Positions 1 through 5,308 of a stretch of 5,308 nt of DNA are shown here, in pieces. Every line of letters starts with the position of its first letter. The stretch's first letter is position 1. Made by a program: the position numbers and the translations under genes. The notes beneath the pieces were generated by a model. That model was not told where the DNA came from, did no database searches, and saw nothing but the letters and a program-made list of their open reading frames with translations. The stretch lies in assembly GCA_030612905.1 (NCBI GenBank), contig JAUWNA010000162.1, forward strand, positions 1-5,308. Reading direction: 5' to 3'. Source of the DNA: Promethearchaeota archaeon. Lineage in GTDB: Archaea; Asgardarchaeota; Lokiarchaeia; Sigyniarchaeales; SOKP01.

Positions 1-971
1 GCAATTTTTTCACTTTCTATGACATCAGAACCACCAACAAAATAAACTGAAGAAGCTCCCGCTTTTCGAGAGAACATAGCATCTTGAACTAGCCTTGAGA
101 CTCTGTCTGCTTTCATTTTAGAATAAGGTATTACTGTATTAAATCCCGCATCATAGCCCATATTTGTATCAAAAGGAGAACAATACTCATCCGTATCAAA
201 AAAGTATAAAATGCTTTCTTCTTTTTTTTTTTTAATAACTTTTATCGGCATTATTTCAAGTATAGATCTATTCAATAAGTCATTAATCGATGTTTCTTCA
301 TCAGGGTATTTTGTGATTTTCTTAAGGTTAATTATTTCAACTCCTATATCCAATTCTTTAGCTAAAAATGAGATGCCATCAAAATGGTTCTTATCAGTAA
401 TAAAAAATGCTGTCAATTGGTTTTTTTCTTGTTTTTTAGCTAATTCTAAGATATTCATCATCATCCAAGATTCACGGATTTTATATCTTATTTCATCTTC
501 TTGTACTTTGAAATCATCTTTTAATAATTGTTTCCAAATTACTAACTGTTGAAAATTAGGATCGTTATAATGTACACGACCCATTTTTTTATAACTTTCA
601 ATCTCTTCTGTAATTTTTTTTATAAAAACATTCTTATCCATTAGTGGTGCTGCAATTACATTTAATGCATAATCTGGAATATCCACAAATTCATATGGGA
701 TACCTGCATTTAGAAAAATCGTTCCAAATTCATCATCAGTAGATGGTTCTTCAATTGAACGCATTCCATTATCTTCTACTACGAAATTAGGCTGGTATTT
801 GTTCACTAAATCTTTAATAAATTCCATATACGCCCTAGAAACAAAAAATAAATCACTTAGTATTCCTTCTTCTTTTGGTAATTCTAAAGTCCAATCTATC
901 GGAAATTCACTCTCAATTAATATTAATTTAAGTTTTTTTTCTTTTAATCGTTTTAATTCTAAAACTTGCAT
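1..971 (-). CDS. Unknown (TraB-like?) domain fused to an MtdA/MtdB-type methylene-H4MPT/H4F dehydrogenase domain; 3' end cut by the window
   Basis: The frame stays open to the left edge, giving 323 residues with the C-terminus missing. Residues about 254-323 match the N-terminus of MtdA/MtdB, the NAD(P)-dependent methylene-tetrahydromethanopterin/tetrahydrofolate dehydrogenases: FFDTDEYCSPFD at 257-268, GYDAG at 272-276, and YFVGGSDV at 310-317, equivalent to the IFVGGGDM stretch of methylotroph MtdA. MtdA is about 290 residues, so roughly 200 residues, including the nucleotide-binding fold, lie outside the window. Residues 1-245 are an extra domain that free-standing MtdA lacks. It is paralogous to the upstream 209-residue protein: shared VLEL start, an IPYEFVDIPD-type segment, and a W...IL helix before a strand and His. 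Its motif order faintly recalls TraB/PrgY proteins. I chose the ATG at 971 because GAGGG (985-981) lies 9 nt upstream and the paralogue's first residue aligns there. An in-frame ATG at 980 overlaps the upstream stop (ATGA) and is the alternative. Predicted cytosolic. The family call for the C-terminal part is fairly secure; cofactor and C1 carrier are not. Confidence 0.75.
   Translation of the reverse strand, partial: MQVLELKRLKEKKLKLILIESEFPIDWTLELPKEEGILSDLFFVSRAYMEFIKDLVNKYQPNFVVEDNGMRSIEEPSTDDEFGTIFLNAGIPYEFVDIPDYALNVIAAPLMDKNVFIKKITEEIESYKKMGRVHYNDPNFQQLVIWKQLLKDDFKVQEDEIRYKIRESWMMMNILELAKKQEKNQLTAFFITDKNHFDGISFLAKELDIGVEIINLKKITKYPDEETSINDLLNRSILEIMPIKVIKKKKEESILYFFDTDEYCSPFDTNMGYDAGFNTVIPYSKMKADRVSRLVQDAMFSRKAGASSVYFVGGSDVIESEKI
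222..233 (-). repeat. 12-bp A homopolymer (T12 on plus) at a domain junction
   Basis: Twelve consecutive T on the plus strand read as four AAA lysine codons (K247-K250) in the minus-strand gene. They fall immediately before the residues where free-standing MtdA proteins begin. Runs like this are prone to sequencing error and to polymerase slippage, so the fusion in this gene depends on the run length being right. Confidence 0.9.
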
Positions 972-976
972 TCTTT

Positions 977-1606
977 TCATCCCTCTTTTAACATTACTAT
1001 TGATTTTAATTTTTCTTCTCGAATATCATATTTTATGACTTTGATATTATATTCTTCAAATAATTTTTTCAGTTCAGAAATTAAATCTTCATGAGCAAAA
1101 TGGATTATTGATAAATTATCATTTTTGATGTTATTTACAACATCTAATATTTTTTTTACAATCCATTTTGGTTTTATGGTATATTCTAATAAGTTTTTTG
1201 TATATTCCACTTTATCTTTTAGCAAATATATCCAGGAGTTTAAGCTCTGAGCTTTAAATGTATCTTTTTGATTATTCAAAAGAAGTTTTTCATATTCTTG
1301 CTCTAATTCTTCTATCTGTACTTCCAAGTCTAAAAGCTCAACATAAAAATAAGATTTAATACTTTCAGGGATTTCAACTTCGTAATAAGGCAAATGGAAT
1401 TTCTCTATAAACTCTGATAAAGGAGTTTGATAATATTTTTTAACATCGGGATCGTTAAAATCAACAATTGCAAACTTAAATTTTTCTGCTTCTATGATTT
1501 TTTCTAAATTACTATGATGTAAACTTAATAAATCTCTGTCTTCTCTTCTTATTAAATAGATATTAACCGTTTTATTTCTTATAGGATGAAGCTCCAAAAC
1601 TTCCAT
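977..1606 (-). CDS. Hypothetical protein, paralogue of the N-terminal domain of the downstream MtdA-type fusion
   Basis: This complete 209-residue gene is of unknown function. It starts at ATG 1606 with no clear Shine-Dalgarno sequence, and its TGA stop lies just before the next gene's preferred start, so the two are probably co-transcribed and translationally coupled. It resembles residues 1-245 of the downstream protein: MEVLELHPIRNK against MQVLELKRLKEK, LPYYEVEIPE (about 72-81) against IPYEFVDIPD, and EYTIKPKWIVKKIL against RYKIRESWMMMNIL. A strand with an aligned His follows (IIHFAHEDL, about 168-176). It lacks the MtdA-type extension. Residues about 92-110 are Leu/Glu-rich and may form a short coiled coil. 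There is no signal peptide or membrane helix, so it is presumably cytosolic. The arrangement of strands, helix and late His recalls TraB/PrgY proteins, but the family's usual histidine and glutamate motifs are not convincing. It may pair with, or be a degenerate copy of, the domain in the fusion. Confidence 0.8.
   Translation of the reverse strand: MEVLELHPIRNKTVNIYLIRREDRDLLSLHHSNLEKIIEAEKFKFAIVDFNDPDVKKYYQTPLSEFIEKFHLPYYEVEIPESIKSYFYVELLDLEVQIEELEQEYEKLLLNNQKDTFKAQSLNSWIYLLKDKVEYTKNLLEYTIKPKWIVKKILDVVNNIKNDNLSIIHFAHEDLISELKKLFEEYNIKVIKYDIREEKLKSIVMLKEG
981..985 (-). promoter_or_regulatory. Ribosome binding site that decides the start at 971
   Basis: On the minus strand this reads GAGGG. 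It abuts the ATG at 980, too close to serve it, but lies 9 nt from the ATG at 971, a normal Shine-Dalgarno spacing. It sits inside the last codons of the upstream gene, as expected for translational coupling. Confidence 0.6.
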
Positions 1607-1631
1607 TGAATTTGGGTATTTAAGTAATTAA

Positions 1632-1686
1632 GATAAATTTAATTTCTTACCATAGAACAATTTTGGACAAAAATTTATAAATATTT
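1632..1686 (-). promoter_or_regulatory. Candidate promoter region for the leftward unit
   Basis: Two TATA-like boxes can be read on the minus strand. AAATTAAATTTATC (1645-1632) is centred about 33 nt before the ATG at 1606 and would give an almost leaderless mRNA. This fits the absence of a Shine-Dalgarno sequence there. ATTTATAAAT (about 1683-1674) matches an archaeal TATA box better but would leave a leader of about 45 nt. In DNA this AT-rich neither can be preferred with confidence. Confidence 0.3.
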
Positions 1687-1710
1687 GGATAAATACATTT
1701 TTATCTCATT

Positions 1711-1733
1711 TGACAAGGATAATTGTCATTATC
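1711..1733. repeat. Overlapping short inverted repeats, possible operator
   Basis: TGACAA (1711-1716) and TTGTCA (1723-1728) form perfect 6-bp arms around GGATAA. Overlapping them, GATAAT (1718-1723) and ATTATC (1728-1733) pair around TGTC. The region lies near the middle of the divergent spacer, upstream of both candidate promoters, and could bind a dimeric regulator. The second palindrome, with its 4-nt loop, could also fold as a small hairpin. Short AT-rich palindromes arise readily by chance. Confidence 0.4.
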
Positions 1734-1764
1734 AAAAATAAAATTATCATAATTTTTCTTATCA
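1728..1764 (+). repeat. Three copies of (A/C)TTATCA at exact 15-bp period
   Basis: ATTATCA at 1728-1734, ATTATCA at 1743-1749 and CTTATCA at 1758-1764 start exactly 15 bp apart. The first copy is also the right arm of the inverted repeat at 1718-1733. This is reminiscent of a cooperative regulator-binding array. A 15-bp spacing is not an integral number of helical turns, and base composition alone makes ATTATCA-like words common here. Confidence 0.4.
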
Positions 1765-1814
1765 AGCTTTTTTTATTGTTAAATGATGAAATTTAATAAT
1801 CATTAATTTAAAAA

Positions 1815-1844
1815 ATTCTAATTAATTCTTAATCCTATTAGAAT
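1815..1844. repeat. 8-bp perfect inverted repeat abutting the nfnA TATA box, probable operator
   Basis: ATTCTAAT (1815-1822) and ATTAGAAT (1837-1844) are exact reverse complements separated by 14 bp. Their centres are 22 bp apart, about two helical turns, so both half-sites face the same side of the DNA. The right arm ends directly before the candidate TATA box and covers the position of the TFB recognition element. Binding there would be expected to block or assist recruitment of the basal factors. Confidence 0.5.
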
Positions 1845-1845
1845 A

Positions 1846-1856
1846 GATTATAAACT
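1846..1856 (+). promoter_or_regulatory. Candidate TATA box for nfnA
   Basis: GATTATAAACT resembles an archaeal TATA box. Transcription would begin about 25 nt downstream, near 1876-1880, giving a leader of only about 10-14 nt before the TTG at 1890. That is consistent with the weak or absent Shine-Dalgarno sequence in front of this gene. Confidence 0.45.
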
Positions 1857-1889
1857 CATAATATTATTAAAAAATTTGATGATAATAAA

Positions 1890-2774
1890 TTGCCATATAA
1901 AATTCTAGAGAAAAAAAAGCTTGGTAAAAGCGGTGCATTGTTTGAGATGGTTCTTCATACTCCATTAATTTCCCAAAAAGCGTATGCGGGCAATTTTATA
2001 CTCCTACGTATAAATGAAACTGGAGAAAGGTTTCCATTAACTATCGCTGATTACAACCGAGATGATGGAACTATAACAATTGTATTCATGGTTGTTGGTA
2101 AAAGTACAAAACTACTTGCAAACCAAAATGTTGATGATGAGATTCTTGATGTTGTAGGACCTTTAGGTAATAAAATTCATATTCAAAAGTACGAACACCC
2201 GGTAATTCTCATTGGAGGTGGCGTTGGGATCGCTCCTATTTATCCCCAAGCAAAAGAATTGAAAGAAGCAGGAAATAAGGTTATTTGTATTATAGGAGCT
2301 AGGAATACGGATTTGTTATTTTGGCGTGAAAAGATGCGAAGTGTAAGTGATGAATTAATTATATGCACTGACGATGGAACTGAAGGTATTAAAGGGGTAG
2401 TAACACAACCATTGAAAGAAATAATTGTACGACAAAAAATAAGTGTTGTAATTACAATTGGACCTTTAATAATGATGAAATATGTGGCGCTCACTACTGA
2501 TGGGTCTGAAGATTTACCTAAAGTTAAAACCTTCGCTTCTTTAAATACTATAATGATTGATGGGACTGGGATGTGTGGAGGATGCCGTTTTACCACCGTC
2601 GATGGAGATATCTATTATGCCTGTGTAGATGGCCCAGATGTTGATGCCCACATGGTAGATTTTGATACTCTATTAAATCGTGCAACTATATTTGTTGATC
2701 AAGAAAAAGAATCGTTAGAAAAATATGATCATGAATGTAGAGCATTGAATAAATTCAAAAGTGAGGAATGTTAA
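1890..2774 (+). CDS. nfnA: NfnA-type ferredoxin-NAD(P)+ oxidoreductase small subunit (FAD, [2Fe-2S])
   Basis: This 294-residue protein is the small subunit of NADH-dependent ferredoxin:NADP+ oxidoreductase, also annotated as sulfide dehydrogenase beta subunit and related to PyrK. In characterised Nfn it carries FAD and a [2Fe-2S] cluster and exchanges electrons with NAD(H). The FAD-binding barrel spans about 1-100, with ERFPLTIAD at 46-54. The nucleotide-binding domain starts at the GGGVGIAP loop (109-116), and TIGPLIMMK lies at 189-197. The cluster loop is D224-x4-C229-x2-C232-x12-C245, with Asp at the first ligand position where PyrK has Cys. This is the Nfn-type pattern of one Asp and three Cys. 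DGPDVDAHMVDFD at 247-259 is also typical. The length is close to the usual 280 or so. The start is TTG, since the frame has no ATG or GTG between the upstream stop at 1851 and this codon, and MPYKILEKK matches the family's N-terminus. The stop lies one base before the next gene, so the two subunits are surely an operon. It is cytosolic, or peripheral if the complex docks on a membrane. Confidence 0.92.
   Translation: MPYKILEKKKLGKSGALFEMVLHTPLISQKAYAGNFILLRINETGERFPLTIADYNRDDGTITIVFMVVGKSTKLLANQNVDDEILDVVGPLGNKIHIQKYEHPVILIGGGVGIAPIYPQAKELKEAGNKVICIIGARNTDLLFWREKMRSVSDELIICTDDGTEGIKGVVTQPLKEIIVRQKISVVITIGPLIMMKYVALTTDGSEDLPKVKTFASLNTIMIDGTGMCGGCRFTTVDGDIYYACVDGPDVDAHMVDFDTLLNRATIFVDQEKESLEKYDHECRALNKFKSEEC
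2761..2766 (+). promoter_or_regulatory. Ribosome binding site of the fusion gene
   Basis: GTGAGG, inside the last codons of nfnA, lies 9 nt before the ATG at 2776 and complements the archaeal 16S rRNA tail. It fixes the start of the large gene and suggests coupled, roughly stoichiometric synthesis with NfnA. Confidence 0.75.
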
Positions 2775-2775
2775 T

Positions 2776-5308
2776 ATGAAAAGTCAATCACCTCTTATTG
2801 AGCTATTAAAAAATAAAGAAGCTATAATTATCGAAATTGGAAAATATAAAAAAAATGATTTCGATAATTTAATTGAATCATTAATAGAAGCAGAAGCCAC
2901 AAGATACCTAATATTAGAGCAAATAAAGGATTCAAATGAAATTAATATAGAGAGAATTAAATCGGATCTAGGATTATCCACGGCGATTGTAGAAATTAGT
3001 GTTGATTATCTAAAGGAATTGGGACTATTAGGATTTCTTAACATTCATCCGAGATTTTTTAGAGAGATTATTGAAAACTCTCAAACTCCAGGAATATTTC
3101 CCAGTATCAATCTTATTTTAGAAAAAAACCTTTGTTGTGGATGCGGATTATGTATTTCTATTTGTCCAGTTAATGCAATTGATTATTCGGAAGGATTCTT
3201 TGAAATTAATGACGATTTATGCATTGATTGTGGATTATGTTTTTCAGCCTGCCCACGGTCATTCTTTCCTAAACAATTAGAAAAACCAGAGAATGATGGA
3301 CCCGAGGTCAAATTTACAGAACAATTTAATTCTCATCTAATGCTTTGTACAGCTCAAACTACAGTGGAAAGGATAAAATCTGTTGCACAAGACGGAGGAA
3401 TAGTCACTACTTTGCTTAAAACAGCATTTAAACAAGGATTTATTGATGGTTCTTTTGCAGTCTCTTCGGGAGATCAACCCTTAAAACCAATACCAACTTT
3501 CGTAGAAAATGATGAGGAACTTTTGAAAACTGCTGGAACAAAGTATACTAATGTACCAATTCTTAAATTGCTCCACGATGCAAGACATCATAAAAAAATT
3601 GCTATAGTAGGTACACCATGTATAATGAAAGCGCTTAAAAAAGTCTCCATGTTACCTCTAAACAAACCCTTTTACGACAATATTGTATTAAAGATAGGTG
3701 TTTTTTGTATGGAATCTTTTGATTATCACAAAATTGTTAAACTGTTAAAAAATGAATTTCAAGTTTATCCTTCAGAAGTTAAAAAGATGGATATAGATAA
3801 GGGTAAATTTATCATTTACGATCAAGAAAGTAATATTTCTAAAATCCCTATTAAAAGAATTAAGAAATATGGAAGATTTGGGTGCTTTTTTTGTGATGAT
3901 TTAACCGCAGAATATGCAGATGTCTCAGTAGGATCCATTGGTTCAGAACCAGGTTGGTCAACCGTAATAATACGTGCAGAACATGATTTTTGTCAAAAAG
4001 CTCTAGATATGGATTTAATTAGAACAGAACCAATACTGGATGATAGTAAAAGTTATGAAAGTTTGACCAAAATTGCATTGTCCAAAAAGAAGAAATTTTA
4101 TGAACTTCGAAGAGTTAAGATGTTAGAACAAACCCCTGGTGAGAGAATAAAAAATTTTTCAGAAGTTCAAATTGGATTGACTGATGAAATGATGCTATCA
4201 GAAGCCCAAAGATGTTTACAGTGTGGTCTACCCTTGTGTGTTACTGGTTGTCCTGTGAATATCAGAATTCCTGAATTTATAAAATTACTTAGAGAAGAAA
4301 AACATGTGGCTGCTCTCTATAAAATTAAAACCAATAATCTTTTACCAGCTATCTGTGGACGCGTTTGTCCACAAGAAATGCAGTGTGAAAAATCATGTCT
4401 ACTAGGTTCTCTTGGAGAACCCATAGCTATCGGTTATTTAGAAAGGTATATAGCAGATTGGGGGCGAAAAAAGGATTTAAAAGAATGTCCTGAATGTGCT
4501 CCCCCTACTGGAATAAAAATCGCAGTTATTGGCTCTGGACCCGCTGGATTAGCATGTGCAGGAGAACTTGCAATGAGAGGATACAAAGTATCTATATTTG
4601 AAGCCTTTCATGCTGGAGGAGGGGTATTAACTTATGGAATTCCCGAATTTAGATTACCTAAGGAAATTGTCAAAGATGAGATCGAAACTCTTAAAATGAT
4701 GGGTGTAGAAGTAAATTACAATGCAATTATTGGAAAAATTTTAACGATTGAAGATTTAGAAGAAATGGACTTTAAAGCGTTTTTCATTGGAGTTGGAGCA
4801 GGATTACCAACATTCTTAAGAGTTTCTGGTTTAAATTTAAAAGGGGTTCTATCAGCTAACGAATTTCTAACACGATCTAATCTAATGAAAGCTTACAGAT
4901 TCCCCGAATACGATACGCCTATTAAAATTGGTAAAATTGTAACGGTGATTGGAGGAGGGAATGTTGCTTTAGATTCAGCTCGAACTGCCTTAAGATTAGG
5001 CGCTGAACGAGTTATTATTGTATATCGGAGATCAGAAGTAGAAATGCCTGCCAGAAAGGAAGAATATCACCATGCCGTGGAGGAAGGAATTAATTTTCAA
5101 TTTTTGACTAATCCTGTGAGATTTATCGGTGATGAAGATGGTAATGTGAAAAAAATGGAAGTAGTTAAGATGAAATTAGGTGAGCCAGATCAGTCTGGTC
5201 GTAGAAGACCAATCCCTATTGAAAATTCCGCACATCTGATAGATACTGACACAATAATAGTCGCTGTAGGGACTAAAGCAAATCCAATTCTTACGAAATC
5301 AATCCCAG
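2776..5308 (+). CDS. Giant redox fusion: winged helix - 2x[4Fe-4S] ferredoxin - FrhB/FdhB domain - NfnB/GltD flavoprotein; C-terminus cut by the window
   Basis: One frame is open for 844 residues with no stop or frameshift. Residues about 36-95 look like a winged helix-turn-helix. Residues 120-160 form a bacterial-type ferredoxin (C120, C123, C126, C130; C149, C152, C155, C159). Residues about 187-435 are an FrhB/FdhB-family domain, which binds FAD, carries a [4Fe-4S] cluster and in several enzymes reacts with F420. Its motifs are QDGGIVTTLL (205-214), GTKYTNVP (254-261), GTPC (279-282), C311 and GCFFC (369-373); C282, C311, C370 and C373 are candidate cluster ligands. From about 449 it is NfnB/GltD: C480/C483/C488/C492 and C527/C531/C537/C541 (two clusters), FAD loop GSGPAG (586-591), GGGVLTYGIPEFRLP (614-628), NADP-type loop GGGNVALDSART (726-737) and VYRRS (749-753). 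Roughly 75-80 residues with the last FAD motif lie beyond the edge. It follows nfnA by one base, so it supplies the large subunit. It is probably a cytosolic hub linking F420 or ferredoxin with NAD(P). FrhB relatives exist that do not use F420, and glutamate synthase small subunits share the last domain. Confidence 0.9.
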   Translation, partial: MKSQSPLIELLKNKEAIIIEIGKYKKNDFDNLIESLIEAEATRYLILEQIKDSNEINIERIKSDLGLSTAIVEISVDYLKELGLLGFLNIHPRFFREIIENSQTPGIFPSINLILEKNLCCGCGLCISICPVNAIDYSEGFFEINDDLCIDCGLCFSACPRSFFPKQLEKPENDGPEVKFTEQFNSHLMLCTAQTTVERIKSVAQDGGIVTTLLKTAFKQGFIDGSFAVSSGDQPLKPIPTFVENDEELLKTAGTKYTNVPILKLLHDARHHKKIAIVGTPCIMKALKKVSMLPLNKPFYDNIVLKIGVFCMESFDYHKIVKLLKNEFQVYPSEVKKMDIDKGKFIIYDQESNISKIPIKRIKKYGRFGCFFCDDLTAEYADVSVGSIGSEPGWSTVIIRAEHDFCQKALDMDLIRTEPILDDSKSYESLTKIALSKKKKFYELRRVKMLEQTPGERIKNFSEVQIGLTDEMMLSEAQRCLQCGLPLCVTGCPVNIRIPEFIKLLREEKHVAALYKIKTNNLLPAICGRVCPQEMQCEKSCLLGSLGEPIAIGYLERYIADWGRKKDLKECPECAPPTGIKIAVIGSGPAGLACAGELAMRGYKVSIFEAFHAGGGVLTYGIPEFRLPKEIVKDEIETLKMMGVEVNYNAIIGKILTIEDLEEMDFKAFFIGVGAGLPTFLRVSGLNLKGVLSANEFLTRSNLMKAYRFPEYDTPIKIGKIVTVIGGGNVALDSARTALRLGAERVIIVYRRSEVEMPARKEEYHHAVEEGINFQFLTNPVRFIGDEDGNVKKMEVVKMKLGEPDQSGRRRPIPIENSAHLIDTDTIIVAVGTKANPILTKSIP

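Larger units (their letters stand above)
1607..1889. other. Divergent intergenic region, no gene
   Basis: This 283-bp stretch, very rich in A and T, separates two divergently transcribed units and must hold both promoters. I found no convincing ORF, tRNA or structured RNA in it. It contains candidate TATA-like boxes for both directions, two inverted repeats and a short tandemly phased repeat, each listed separately. Confidence 0.85.

Noticed and set aside
211..552. Plus-strand open frame of 113 residues
   Set aside because: It lies opposite the minus-strand MtdA-fusion gene. Its product is a hydrophobic Ser/Ile/Phe-rich translation typical of an antisense shadow in AT-rich DNA.
799..1038. 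Plus-strand open frame of 79 residues
   Set aside because: Antisense shadow spanning the junction of the two minus-strand genes; low-complexity Leu/Ile/Ser-rich translation with no ribosome binding site.
1765..1775. T-run after AAGC as a possible terminator
   Set aside because: It lies in a divergent promoter region where no transcript is expected to end, and T-runs are common in this AT-rich spacer.
1879..1881. ATG at 1879 as the nfnA start
   Set aside because: It is out of frame with nfnA. The frame has no ATG or GTG after the stop at 1851, so TTG at 1890 is the better start and matches the family's N-terminus.
2240..2596. Minus-strand open frame of 118 residues inside nfnA
   Set aside because: Antisense to well-conserved nfnA motifs and without recognisable domains.
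2784..2981. Minus-strand open frame of 65 residues
   Set aside because: Antisense shadow of the N-terminus of the large fusion gene.
4081..5308. Reading the NfnB part as a separate glutamate synthase small subunit gene
   Set aside because: There is no stop, start or ribosome binding site between the FrhB and NfnB parts; the frame is continuous and NfnA lies directly upstream. A role in glutamate synthesis cannot be fully excluded without the downstream gene.

Overview
The window is AT-rich and looks archaeal. It has archaeal-type TATA-like boxes, strong use of AGA and ATA codons, a coenzyme-F420-type FrhB domain, and a methylene-tetrahydromethanopterin/tetrahydrofolate dehydrogenase (MtdA/MtdB-type) domain. 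An anaerobic archaeon with a C1 (Wood-Ljungdahl-like) pathway fits best. An Asgard-type lineage is plausible, but the sequence does not prove it. Both ends of the window cut through genes.

Layout: two divergent transcription units face away from a 283-bp AT-rich intergenic region (1607-1889). Leftward, on the minus strand, are a 209-residue protein of unknown function (977-1606) and then a gene that runs off the left edge (1-971). That second gene carries a long N-terminal region, recognisably a paralogue of the 209-residue protein, fused to the start of an MtdA/MtdB-type domain. The shared region has the order of weak motifs seen in TraB/PrgY-type proteins, but that link is only inferred.

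Rightward, on the plus strand, is an NfnA-type ferredoxin-NAD(P)+ reductase small subunit (TTG start, 1890-2774). One base later begins a very large open gene (2776 to beyond 5308). It encodes, in one chain: a probable winged-helix domain, a 2x[4Fe-4S] ferredoxin domain, an FrhB-type (F420 hydrogenase/dehydrogenase beta subunit) flavin/[4Fe-4S] domain, and a nearly complete NfnB/GltD-type flavoprotein.

How they may work together: NfnA and NfnB are the two halves of the flavin-based electron-bifurcating NADH-dependent ferredoxin:NADP+ oxidoreductase. Here the NfnB half is hard-wired to a ferredoxin/FrhB module, the module that other enzymes use to exchange electrons with F420. The most interesting reading is a fused redox hub joining F420 (or ferredoxin), NAD(H) and NADP(H), encoded beside a C1-carrier dehydrogenase family that commonly uses NAD(P). 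The shared region between the units holds two inverted repeats, a 15-bp-period ATTATCA repeat and a TATA-like box, so the two units may be co-regulated. The substrate and bifurcation claims are inference from domain families.
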